Shown here in pieces: positions 1-5,631 of a stretch of DNA of 7,888 nucleotides. The notes beneath the pieces are model-generated. The model was not told where the DNA came from and did not search any database. It saw only the letters and a program-made list of their open reading frames with translations. A program made the position numbers and the translations under genes. The stretch lies in the NCBI GenBank assembly GCA_018715445.1, contig DVLP01000406.1, positions 1 through 7,888 on the forward strand. The letters are read 5' to 3'. Position 1 is the first letter of the stretch. Every line of letters begins with the position of its first letter. The stretch comes from Candidatus Avipropionibacterium avicola (lineage in GTDB: Bacteria > Actinomycetota > Actinomycetes > Propionibacteriales > Propionibacteriaceae).

Positions 1-37
1 CGAGGGGCCACCACCACACACTGCAAGGAGACCTCGC

Positions 38-1135
38 GTGACACCCGTGCCTGACCGCCACCTCTTCGGCCCCGGTCCGAGCAATCCGTACCCGGCGGCC
101 ACCTCGGCCCTGGCAGCACCGCTGCTGGGCCACCTGGACCCGATCTTCCTCGACATCATGGACTCGGCCTGCGACGGCCTGCGCTCGGTCTTCGGCACGA
201 ACAACCGCCGCACCCTCCCGCTGAGTGCGACCGGGTCGGCCGGGATGGAGGCCGCCTTCGTCAACCTGGTCCACCCCGGCGATGTCGTGGTGGTCGGGGT
301 CAACGGCCTGTTCGGCCAGCGGATGGTCGAGGTCGCGACCCGCTGCGGCGCCGAGGTCGTCGCGGTGGAGCACGAGTGGGGCACACCGATCGATCCGGAC
401 AGGATCGCAGCGGCCCATCCGAACCCGGCGATCATCGCCGTGGTCCATGCCGAGACCTCGACCGGCGTGCGCTCCGACCTGGCCGCGATCGCCGCGGTGA
501 AGGGCGATGCGTTGTTGGTCGCCGACACCGTCACCTCGATCGCGGGCATCGAGCTGCGCTGCGACGACTGGGGTGTCGACGTCGCCTACGCCGGCACCCA
601 GAAGTGCCTCGGCGTCGCCCCCGGCCTGGCACCGTTCACGATCAACGAGCGCGCCTTCGCCCGTCGGGTGGTCGATCCACGCTCGTGGTACCTCGACCTC
701 GGCCTGCTGGGCGGCTACGTCGGCGAAGCCGGCCGGAGCAAGCAACGCACGTACCACCACACCGCCCCGACCGCACTGGTGGCCAGCCTGGAGGCAGCCC
801 TCGACGTGATCCTGTCCGAAGGGCTGGAGCAGGTGTGGGCCCGTCACGGCGAGGCCGGGACGATCCTGCAGGACGGCCTGCAGGAGATGGGCCTGGAACT
901 CTTCGCCGCCGAGGGTCACCGACTTCCCGAGCTCACCACGGTCACGGTGCCCGACGGGGTCGACTCCGCTGCCGTACGGTCCTATCTGCTGCAGCGCCAC
1001 AACCTCGAGATCGGTGCCGGAGCCGGCGAGTCCGCCGCCACGGTCTGGCGGATCGGACTGATGGGTCACAACGCCCGTCCCGACCGTGCCCTGCTGGTGC
1101 TCGCCGCACTCCAGGACGCTCTGGCGAACGCCTGA
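38..1135 (+). CDS. PLP-dependent class V aminotransferase (alanine/serine-glyoxylate aminotransferase type)
   Basis: Cytosolic fold-type I PLP enzyme that would move an amino group from a small amino acid such as alanine, serine or ureidoglycine to glyoxylate or a similar oxo acid. The 365-residue product has the usual length for the family. The N-terminal GPGPSNPYP stretch (residues 11-19) and LLGHLDP (29-35) are typical of the alanine-glyoxylate aminotransferase group. SATGSAGMEAA (63-73) is the cofactor-phosphate loop, D163 in VADTVTS contacts the pyridine nitrogen, and K189 in GTQKCLG is the expected Schiff-base lysine. The GTG start is supported by AAGGAG at 25-30, seven bases upstream; only 37 bases precede the gene, so its promoter and left neighbour are not visible. 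The exact amino donor cannot be read from sequence: photorespiratory-type serine-glyoxylate, alanine-glyoxylate and ureidoglycine-glyoxylate (PucG) enzymes look alike, and no purine-degradation gene is nearby. Family sure, substrate unsure. Confidence 0.93.
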   Translation: MTPVPDRHLFGPGPSNPYPAATSALAAPLLGHLDPIFLDIMDSACDGLRSVFGTNNRRTLPLSATGSAGMEAAFVNLVHPGDVVVVGVNGLFGQRMVEVATRCGAEVVAVEHEWGTPIDPDRIAAAHPNPAIIAVVHAETSTGVRSDLAAIAAVKGDALLVADTVTSIAGIELRCDDWGVDVAYAGTQKCLGVAPGLAPFTINERAFARRVVDPRSWYLDLGLLGGYVGEAGRSKQRTYHHTAPTALVASLEAALDVILSEGLEQVWARHGEAGTILQDGLQEMGLELFAAEGHRLPELTTVTVPDGVDSAAVRSYLLQRHNLEIGAGAGESAATVWRIGLMGHNARPDRALLVLAALQDALANA

Positions 1136-1152
1136 GGCACGGCATCGCCCCA

Positions 1153-1206
1153 TCCGAACCATGCCACCGGTCCAACCCATGGCACCTGTCCGATCCATGG
1201 CATCGG
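1153..1206. repeat. Three tandem 18-bp imperfect direct repeats
   Basis: Units at 1153-1170 (TCCGAACCATGCCACCGG), 1171-1188 (TCCAACCCATGGCACCTG) and 1189-1206 (TCCGATCCATGGCATCGG) follow one another without gaps. A degenerate fourth unit (starts TCCC) may follow at 1207. Two units contain the palindrome CCATGG, and the third carries a CCGAT/ATCGG inverted repeat. The block is non-coding between two genes. It could be a regulator-binding array, a slippage-made microsatellite or a transcript structure; nothing in the sequence decides between these. Confidence 0.75.
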
Positions 1207-1251
1207 TCCCCCACTCCGGGCTCGATGGTGTCGACTGGTGACCGATCGATC

Positions 1252-1259
1252 GAGGAGGA
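1252..1259 (+). promoter_or_regulatory. Ribosome binding site that fixes the hydrolase start
   Basis: GAGGAGGA ends five bases before GTG 1265. The alternative in-frame GTG at 1238 lies upstream of this site and has no Shine-Dalgarno of its own, so 1265 is preferred. Confidence 0.8.
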
Positions 1260-1264
1260 CGACA

Positions 1265-2278
1265 GTGACGACAGTGGCGCAGACAGAGGTGCAGTGCGAT
1301 CCCGGATCCCGTCCGGAGCTGTGGCAGGGCGCGGTCGAGTGGACCGCGGTGGACGACGGCTGGCAGCCCTGGCGGTTGCTGCCCGAGGAGGAGCCGTACG
1401 CCTATGCCCCCGAGCTCTACGCCCGGGCCCGGGCCGGTGCCGGCGTGCGCTTCGTGGCCGATGTCACCGCCGAGCGCCTCGAGATCGAGCTGTCCGGGGC
1501 GTCGGAGGACCACAAGCCGGTCGACATCCTCGTCGACGGTGAGCTCGTCTCGCGCCAGCCGGTCGCCGAGCGCACTGTCGCGACCCTCGAGCTGGCAGCC
1601 CCGGGCCGGGTCGAGGTCTGGCTCCCCCATGCCGGGGAGTGCCGCGTCCACGGGCTGCGCCTGATCGGGCCCTCAGCGACGGCCACGCCCGCCACGCCCC
1701 GTACCCGATGGGTGACCTACGGCAGCTCGATCACCCAGGCCAGCGCCAGCCCCGGCCCGTCGCAGACCTGGCCGGCCCTGGTGGCCCGCAACCTGGACTG
1801 GGACCTGACCTGCCTGGGGTTCGGCGGCCAGTGCCACCTCGACCACGCGGTCCGCACCACGATCGACCAGTTGGAGGCCGACATCGTCTCACTGTGCCTG
1901 GGGATCAACATCCAGGGCGGTGGCACCTTCAACCCGCGGACCCTGCCCGGCCAGCTGTCGAGTTTCGTCCGCGGCGTACGCCGGTCCCATCCGCAGGCCC
2001 CGATCCTGGTGATCTCCCCGATCATCTCGCCGGCCCGCGAGGACACCCCCAACGCCGCCGGGTTGAGCCTGTCGCAGATACGCGAGCTGGTCACCCGGGT
2101 CGTCACCGACCTGGTCGAGGCCGGCGACGACAAGCTCCACCTGGTCAACGGGCACGAGATCTTCGGTGCCGACGACCTCGCCATGCTGCCCGACGGACTG
2201 CACCCCGACGGCGACGGCTACGCACTGATGGCCGAGCGACTGGCGCCGAAGCTGTCGGCGATCGCCCCCGTGAGCTGA
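1265..2278 (+). CDS. SGNH/GDSL-family hydrolase with N-terminal beta-rich domain
   Basis: Predicted 337-residue esterase or acyl hydrolase. Residues 15-135 are rich in alternating hydrophobic beta strands and resemble the jelly-roll domain that precedes the catalytic domain in SsfX3-type GDSL proteins; this similarity is from memory. The catalytic SGNH domain starts at about 148. Block I is YGSSIT, with S155 as predicted nucleophile and serine in place of the usual aspartate of GDS. Block II is GFGGQC (185-190), block III is LGIN with N215, and block V is DGLHP with D310 and H313 as the other triad members. There is no signal peptide or membrane segment, so a cytosolic role is likely. The substrate is unknown: family members act on acetylated sugars, lipids or, in SsfX3, as an acyl transferase. 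GTG 1265 is chosen over GTG 1238 because of the Shine-Dalgarno at 1252-1259. The gene follows the aminotransferase by 129 bases and precedes cysS by 100. Confidence 0.88.
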   Translation: MTTVAQTEVQCDPGSRPELWQGAVEWTAVDDGWQPWRLLPEEEPYAYAPELYARARAGAGVRFVADVTAERLEIELSGASEDHKPVDILVDGELVSRQPVAERTVATLELAAPGRVEVWLPHAGECRVHGLRLIGPSATATPATPRTRWVTYGSSITQASASPGPSQTWPALVARNLDWDLTCLGFGGQCHLDHAVRTTIDQLEADIVSLCLGINIQGGGTFNPRTLPGQLSSFVRGVRRSHPQAPILVISPIISPAREDTPNAAGLSLSQIRELVTRVVTDLVEAGDDKLHLVNGHEIFGADDLAMLPDGLHPDGDGYALMAERLAPKLSAIAPVS

Positions 2279-2338
2279 CCCGGCGCACGATCCGTGGGAT
2301 GCCCGCGGCGCGTCCGTGGGATCAGGCGGCGCGCCGGG
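2279..2338. repeat. Inverted repeat enclosing a 10-bp direct repeat, upstream of cysS
   Basis: CCCGGCGC (2279-2286) pairs perfectly with GCGCCGGG (2331-2338), and GATCC (2289-2293) with GGATC (2319-2323), directly after the hydrolase stop. Inside this, TCCGTGGGAT occurs twice, at 2291-2300 and 2313-2322, 22 bp apart, which is about two helical turns. The outer inverted repeat could end the hydrolase transcript, though no T-tract follows. The direct repeat lies about 45-75 bp upstream of the cysS -10 box, where a regulator could bind. Confidence 0.5.
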
Positions 2339-2340
2339 CG

Positions 2341-2378
2341 TTGCGACACCGAGGGCGTCAGGCCGATATCCTGTCGCG
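2341..2378 (+). promoter_or_regulatory. Predicted cysS promoter, leaderless type
   Basis: TATCCT at 2367-2372 fits the actinobacterial TANNNT -10 box. Exactly six bases separate it from GTG 2379, which places the transcription start at the first base of the start codon. TTGCGA at 2341-2346 could be the -35, but the 20-bp spacer is long. No Shine-Dalgarno precedes the GTG, in agreement with leaderless translation. Confidence 0.65.
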
Positions 2379-3785
2379 GTGAGCTTCCGCCTGTATGACA
2401 CCGCCGCCCGCGAGGTCCGCGACTTCGTGCCCGTCGAGCCCGGCAAGGTGTCGATCTACCACTGTGGACTCACCGTGCAGTCGGCACCGCACCTGGGCCA
2501 CATCCGCAAGGAGGTCGTCTTCGACGTCCTGCGGCGCTGGTTGACCCGTACCGGCCATCAGGTGACGGTGATCGCCAATGTCACCGACATCGACGACAAG
2601 ATCCTGGCCAAGTCCGCCGAGGCCGGTGTGCCGTGGTTCGCCCATGCCTACCGCTTCGAGCGGGAGCTCCACCAGGCCTACGCCGCCCTCGGCTGCGAAC
2701 CGCCCACCTACGAGCCGCGGGCGACCGGCCACATCCCCGAGATGATCGAGCTGGTCCAAGTCCTGCTCGACAAGGGTCATGCCTATGTCGCCGAGGACGG
2801 CTCGGGCGATGTCTACTTCGACGTGCGGTCGTGGCCGTCGTACGGCTCGCTGTCACGCCAGCGGATCGACGACATGGAGCCGGCCGACGATGCCGATCCG
2901 CGCGGCAAGCGCGACCCCCGCGACTTCGCCCTGTGGAAGGGGCACAAGCCCGAGGAACCCGTCACCGCGTCCTGGCCGACGCCCTGGGGCCGGGGTCGAC
3001 CGGGGTGGCACCTGGAGTGCTCGGCGATGGCCGGCAAGTACCTCGGCTCCGTGTTCGACATCCACGGCGGCGGGCTCGACCTGCGCTTCCCCCACCACGA
3101 GAACGAGCTCGCCCAGTCGAGCGCGGCCGGCCACGAGTTCGCGCGGTACTGGATGCACAATGCCTGGGTCACCGCGGCCGGGGAGAAGATGAGCAAGTCG
3201 CTCGGCAACGGCGCCCTGGTCTCCGAGGTCACCAAGCAGTACCCGGCCCGCGCCGTACGGTTCTACCTCGCCCAGCCGCACTACCGCTCCGCGATCGAGT
3301 TCTCCTCGACCTCGTTGGAGGAGGCGACCACCGCGCTGCAGCGCATCGACCACTTCGTCGACCGGGCCCAGGAGCTGGTCGGCACCGTCGACGGCACCGG
3401 CGAGCTGCCCGAGGCCTTCGTGACCGCGATGGACGACGACCTGGCCACCCCGACCGCGGTCGCCGAGATCTACGGCGCGGTCCGGCAGGGCAACCAGGCG
3501 CTCGAGTCCGGTGACACCGAGGAGGTACGGATTCAGCTGACCGCCGTGCAGGCCATGCTCGACGTGCTCGGCCTGCGCGCGGCCGACCCCGTCTGGTCCG
3601 CCGCCGATGCCGCCGACGACCGGTTGGAGCCGGTGGTCGACGGCCTGGTCCGGACCCTGTTGGACCAGCGCGAGGCGGCCCGGGGCCGCAAGGACTGGGA
3701 CACCGCCGATGCGATCCGTGACTCCGTCGCCGCGCTCGGGTTGACCATCACCGACACCCCGGACGGCCCACGGTGGAGTCTGTGA
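2379..3785 (+). CDS. cysS: Cysteinyl-tRNA synthetase
   Basis: Class I aminoacyl-tRNA synthetase that activates cysteine with ATP and loads it onto tRNA-Cys in the cytosol. The 468 residues match the usual length. The Rossmann catalytic domain carries the HIGH-type motif HLGH (38-41) and KMSKS (270-274). Zinc ligands expected for cysteine recognition are present: C29 in YHCGLTV, C214 in WHLECSAM, and H239 and E243 in [21 protein letters not shown] is diagnostic of CysS. The C-terminal helical DALR-like and anticodon regions run from about 340 to the end, including the typical [12 protein letters not shown] (437-448). It is not the mycothiol ligase MshC, which lacks this length and layout. An upstream in-frame ATG at 2316 would add 21 residues overlapping the promoter, so GTG 2379, beginning SFRLYDTA, is preferred. 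rlmB follows after 51 bases, a pairing common in actinobacteria. Confidence 0.97.
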   Translation: MSFRLYDTAAREVRDFVPVEPGKVSIYHCGLTVQSAPHLGHIRKEVVFDVLRRWLTRTGHQVTVIANVTDIDDKILAKSAEAGVPWFAHAYRFERELHQAYAALGCEPPTYEPRATGHIPEMIELVQVLLDKGHAYVAEDGSGDVYFDVRSWPSYGSLSRQRIDDMEPADDADPRGKRDPRDFALWKGHKPEEPVTASWPTPWGRGRPGWHLECSAMAGKYLGSVFDIHGGGLDLRFPHHENELAQSSAAGHEFARYWMHNAWVTAAGEKMSKSLGNGALVSEVTKQYPARAVRFYLAQPHYRSAIEFSSTSLEEATTALQRIDHFVDRAQELVGTVDGTGELPEAFVTAMDDDLATPTAVAEIYGAVRQGNQALESGDTEEVRIQLTAVQAMLDVLGLRAADPVWSAADAADDRLEPVVDGLVRTLLDQREAARGRKDWDTADAIRDSVAALGLTITDTPDGPRWSL

Positions 3786-3797
3786 GCCGTCGGCACC

Positions 3798-3814
3798 TGC
3801 CCCGCCCCGGGGCA
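3798..3814 (+). promoter_or_regulatory. Perfect hairpin between cysS and rlmB
   Basis: TGCCCCG (3798-3804) and CGGGGCA (3808-3814) form a seven-pair, nearly all-GC stem with a CCC loop. It starts 12 bases past the cysS stop and ends 9 bases before the rlmB Shine-Dalgarno. No T-tract follows, so full termination is unlikely. It may modulate read-through or mark an RNA processing site. Confidence 0.45.
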
Positions 3815-3836
3815 CACCCGAGCAAGGAGACCTGAC

Positions 3837-4775
3837 ATGCCCGCTGGACAGAAGCCCCGTCCCGGACGCAGCCGCGGCAAGGGTGTCACCGCCGGTTCGG
3901 GAGGACGCAACAAGCGCAGCCTCGCCGGTCGCGGCCCCACCCCGAAGGCCGAGGACCGTCCGTACCACAAGGCCCACAAGGCCAAGCAGGCCCGCCAGGC
4001 CCAGGGCGGACGTCGCCCCTCGACGAACCAGCGCCCACCGGCCGGGCCGGAATGGGTGGTGGGGCGCAACTCGGTGCTGGAGGCCCTGCAGGCCGAGATC
4101 CCGGTGAAGACCGCCTATGTCGCCGAGGGCGCCGATCGCGACGAGCGGTTGCGCGACATCCTCAAGATCGCCGCGGCGCGCAGCATGCCGCTGCTCGAGG
4201 TGACCCGGGCCGAGCTGGACCGCCTCACCGGTGGCGCGGTGCACCAGGCGGTGGCGCTGCAACTGCCGGCCTACGAGTACCTCCACCCCGATGACCTGCT
4301 GGCCACCGCCCTCGACACCGACAACCCGGTGGTCGTGGCCCTCGACCACATCAACGATCCGCGCAACCTGGGCGCGATCATCCGCTCCGCAGCCGCCTTC
4401 GGCGCGACCGGTGTGGTGATCCCGGAGCGTCGCTCGGCCGGGATGACCGCGGCAGCGTGGAAGACCTCGGCCGGTGCCGCCGCCCGCATCCCGGTGGCCC
4501 GGGCCACCAACCTGAACCGGGCGCTGCAGTCGTTCTCCAAGGCCGGGTTCACCCTGGCCGGGCTGGACGCCGAGGGTGGCACCGACATCGGCTCCCTCCC
4601 GGGGGCCTCGGGACCGGTCCTGCTGGTGGTGGGCAGTGAGGGCTCGGGCCTGACCCGGCTCGCACGGGAGGCCTGTGACCACCTGGTCCAGATCCCGATC
4701 GCCACCGAGGTGGAGTCGCTCAACGCCGGTGTCGCTGCCGGCGTCGCCCTGTACGAGATCAGCCGCCAGCGGTGA
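3837..4775 (+). CDS. rlmB: 23S rRNA (guanosine-2'-O-)-methyltransferase, TrmH/SpoU family
   Basis: SAM-dependent SPOUT-fold enzyme that methylates a ribose 2'-OH; RlmB modifies G2251 (E. coli numbering) in the peptidyl-transferase P-loop of 23S rRNA. Residues 1-70 are a lysine/arginine-rich, low-complexity tail, probably disordered and RNA-binding. An L30e-like substrate-binding domain starts at WVVGRNSVLEAL (73-84). The knot domain shows motif 1 with N173 and R183 (HINDPRNLGAIIRSA), motif 2 with E268 (VVGSEGSGLTRL) and motif 3 with N296 (ESLNAGVAAGVALYE). The last has AG where E. coli RlmB has VS. ATG 3837 is backed by AAGGAG at 3824-3829, seven bases away. The gene is probably cotranscribed with cysS. 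The exact nucleotide target is inferred from the family; another TrmH-type rRNA methyltransferase is the alternative. Confidence 0.92.
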   Translation: MPAGQKPRPGRSRGKGVTAGSGGRNKRSLAGRGPTPKAEDRPYHKAHKAKQARQAQGGRRPSTNQRPPAGPEWVVGRNSVLEALQAEIPVKTAYVAEGADRDERLRDILKIAAARSMPLLEVTRAELDRLTGGAVHQAVALQLPAYEYLHPDDLLATALDTDNPVVVALDHINDPRNLGAIIRSAAAFGATGVVIPERRSAGMTAAAWKTSAGAAARIPVARATNLNRALQSFSKAGFTLAGLDAEGGTDIGSLPGASGPVLLVVGSEGSGLTRLAREACDHLVQIPIATEVESLNAGVAAGVALYEISRQR

Positions 4776-4847
4776 CCCGGGATCCCCGTCCGACGGTTGG
4801 CGTCCGAACGGGTGGCGTCCACCATGTGGCGGTCCCGACACACCACC

Positions 4848-4878
4848 TTGACCTCAAGTGGACTTGAGGTCATAGCGT
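4848..4878 (+). promoter_or_regulatory. SoxR/MerR-type operator inside a 19-bp-spaced promoter
   Basis: TTGACC (4848-4853) and TAGCGT (4873-4878) form a -35 and -10 separated by 19 bp. This is longer than the 17 bp of normal promoters and is the hallmark of promoters activated by MerR-family proteins, which untwist the spacer. A perfect dyad with arms TGACCTCAAGT (4849-4859) and ACTTGAGGTCA (4862-4872) around a central GG fills the spacer. Its core CCTCAAGTGGACTTGAGG matches the E. coli soxS SoxR box (recalled from memory) at 16 of 18 positions, with only the central pair different. SoxR carries a [2Fe-2S] cluster and turns on such promoters when oxidised by redox-cycling compounds. No SoxR or other MerR-family gene lies in the window. 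Only the + direction has a plausible -10, so the target should be the membrane-protein gene downstream. Another MerR-family member with the same box is possible. Confidence 0.82.
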
Positions 4879-4881
4879 GAT

Positions 4882-4947
4882 GGTTGTGGCGGTCGGTCGA
4901 GGCACAGACCAGCGCGTGCGAACCAACCTCGACCGGCCACCACGACT
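4882..4947 (+). ncRNA. Long imperfect stem-loop at predicted transcript 5' end
   Basis: Positions 4882-4902 pair with 4927-4947: about 21 pairs including three G-U wobbles and one mismatch (C4890 against A4939). The perfect nine-pair core is CGGTCGAGG / CCTCGACCG, and a 24-base loop spans 4903-4926. The SoxR-like promoter should start transcription at about 4884-4886, so the structure would sit at the very 5' end of the mRNA. It may protect the message, carry a regulatory element, or form the body of a small RNA. No known riboswitch family was recognised. The structure is seen by eye only. Confidence 0.45.
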
Positions 4948-4982
4948 CCCGATGACAACCTCCACGCCGTCTGGGCCGTGTG

Positions 4983-5435
4983 ATGGACATGATCGGAACA
5001 GAGCCCACTGAGCAGCAGCAGGTCATCTCGCGTTGGATCCGGATCATCGGATCGGCGTTCATCGGGGCCGGTGCTGGCCTCGGTCTGGTGATCTGCCTCG
5101 TCATCAATCTGACCGCCCCGCGCCGCACGAGTGGCTGCATCGCCAGCAGTGCGCCACACCCGATGGGTGCGTTGATCATCCTCGCCGCCGTCGGTGTCAT
5201 CGTCGCACTGCTGGCCTTCGCCCGCACCACCAACAGTGCCCTGATCGGCAGCCTGCTGCTGGGCGCCGCCGGTCTAACGATCCCCGACGACTTCCTTTCC
5301 CTGTATGCCTTCCTGCTGGCCGTGGCCATCCTGCTCGTGGCGGTCACGGCGAAGTGCGTGGCCGAGTTCGATCTGCTGCGACCGACGAAGCCCGCGGATG
5401 CGGAGCAAGGCTCGGCGACCCCGGCCGACGACTGA
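4983..5435 (+). CDS. Unrecognised small membrane protein with four predicted transmembrane segments
   Basis: The product is 150 residues from ATG 4983; GTG 4980 and ATG 4989 are close alternatives. Only a weak GGG (4973-4975) serves as ribosome binding site. Hydrophobic stretches lie at about 20-44 (glycine-rich, GAGAGLGL), 62-80, 86-102 and 106-126. The N-terminus is short and polar, and a charged cytosolic-type tail ends in DD. Between the first two segments is a short polar loop with a cysteine (RRTSGCIASS); other cysteines lie at about 38 and 125. No family was recognised. Codon use matches the neighbours (GC-rich third positions), so it is a real gene and not obviously recent in origin. 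It is the first gene after the SoxR-like promoter, with a UTR of about 100 bases, which suggests a membrane role in the redox or toxic-compound response. That role is inference from position only. Confidence 0.75.
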   Translation: MDMIGTEPTEQQQVISRWIRIIGSAFIGAGAGLGLVICLVINLTAPRRTSGCIASSAPHPMGALIILAAVGVIVALLAFARTTNSALIGSLLLGAAGLTIPDDFLSLYAFLLAVAILLVAVTAKCVAEFDLLRPTKPADAEQGSATPADD

Positions 5436-5461
5436 ACGGCTCGACCCACCCCGAGCAGAAA

Positions 5462-5504
5462 ATGGGTTGATCCTCGCCGCGAGCGTCGGCGAGGATCGAC
5501 CCGT
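5462..5504. terminator. Strong 18-bp hairpin after the membrane-protein gene
   Basis: Positions 5462-5479 pair with 5487-5504, with 18 pairs including two wobbles. The core is a perfect GATCCTCGCCG / CGGCGAGGATC, with a seven-base loop. It starts 27 bases past the stop codon. On the + strand no T-tract follows; on the - strand the stem runs directly into TTTT (complement of AAAA at 5459-5462). It may be a U-less actinobacterial terminator for the membrane gene and a classic intrinsic terminator for antisense transcripts. Confidence 0.65.
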
Positions 5505-5505
5505 C

Positions 5506-5524
5506 GGCACGCAACCGGTGTGCC
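5506..5524 (+). promoter_or_regulatory. Second hairpin in tandem, ahead of the RIO leader
   Basis: GGCACGC (5506-5512) pairs with GTGTGCC (5518-5524), seven pairs with one wobble and a loop of AACCG, one base after the large hairpin. It ends seven bases before the Shine-Dalgarno at 5532. It may strengthen termination or shape the leader of the RIO kinase message. Confidence 0.4.
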
Positions 5525-5531
5525 CCGGAAG

Positions 5532-5538
5532 AAGGAGG
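5532..5538 (+). promoter_or_regulatory. Near-consensus ribosome binding site serving the short leader ORF
   Basis: AAGGAGG is the best Shine-Dalgarno in this region. It is six bases before ATG 5545 but only one base before GTG 5540 and 67 before the kinase ATG 5606. The spacing therefore assigns it to the out-of-frame 28-codon ORF. Confidence 0.7.
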
Positions 5539-5544
5539 CGTGAC

Positions 5545-5631
5545 ATGTCCATCACTGTCACGGGCGTCCCCGCCCACCCGATCACTTCCAGGAGCACAAC
5601 CCACCATGGACGAACGGTCCACCTCCGCTGA
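5545..5631 (+). CDS. 28-residue leader ORF overlapping the RIO kinase start
   Basis: The ORF begins MSITVTGVPAHP, ends in a basic, histidine-containing stretch (THHGRTVHLR) and stops at TGA 5629-5631. It is in a different frame from the kinase gene and overlaps its first 26 bases. Its start has an excellent AAGGAGG at optimal spacing, while the kinase ATG has only AGGAG (5590-5594) at 11 bases, inside this ORF. Ribosomes ending here would release 26 bases past the kinase start, a geometry that can couple or limit kinase translation. No run of one regulatory amino acid is seen, so classic attenuation is unlikely. It could also be a chance ORF, with the Shine-Dalgarno left over from an older start. 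Confidence 0.45.
   Translation: MSITVTGVPAHPITSRSTTHHGRTVHLR

Larger units (their letters stand above)
1136..1264. other. Intergenic gap between aminotransferase and hydrolase genes
   Basis: The gap holds three tandem 18-bp repeats (listed separately), and a Shine-Dalgarno at its right end. I see no convincing TANNNT -10 box close to the hydrolase start and no strong terminator, so read-through from the aminotransferase gene is possible. Confidence 0.6.
4776..4982. other. Regulatory intergenic region between rlmB and membrane-protein gene
   Basis: About 200 bases without a supported gene. The left third has three variants of TGGCGTCC (4798-4805, 4813-4820, and TGGCGGTCC at 4827-4835) and a short GGTGG/CCACC hairpin at 4811-4823. 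Then come the SoxR-like promoter and a long stem-loop, listed separately. An ATG at 4880 opens a 43-codon frame but lies upstream of the predicted transcription start, so I do not call it. Confidence 0.7.

Noticed and set aside
1238..1264. Upstream GTG start for the SGNH hydrolase
   Set aside because: The Shine-Dalgarno at 1252-1259 lies downstream of it and fits GTG 1265; the extra nine residues look non-coding.
376..1542. 388-codon + strand frame running from inside the aminotransferase gene, through the repeats, into the hydrolase gene
   Set aside because: Arginine/proline-rich shadow frame overlapping two real genes; no start signal.
4811..4823. GGTGG-CGT-CCACC hairpin after rlmB as a terminator
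   Set aside because: Only five pairs with a three-base loop, and no T-tract; it competes with an overlapping CCAC/GTGG pairing. Too weak to call.
2853..4841. 662-codon open frame on the minus strand across cysS and rlmB
   Set aside because: It is the mirror of two well-supported genes with GC-rich third positions; its translation is low-complexity and shows no family pattern or ribosome binding site.
4880..5011. 43-codon ORF starting at ATG 4880 right after the SoxR-like -10 box
   Set aside because: The start codon lies upstream of the predicted transcription start, no ribosome binding site exists, and the frame is occupied by the stem-loop.
5540..5605. GTG 5540 as the RIO kinase start
   Set aside because: The Shine-Dalgarno is only one base away, too close, and the added residues are proline/serine-rich with no family match; ATG 5606 fits better.
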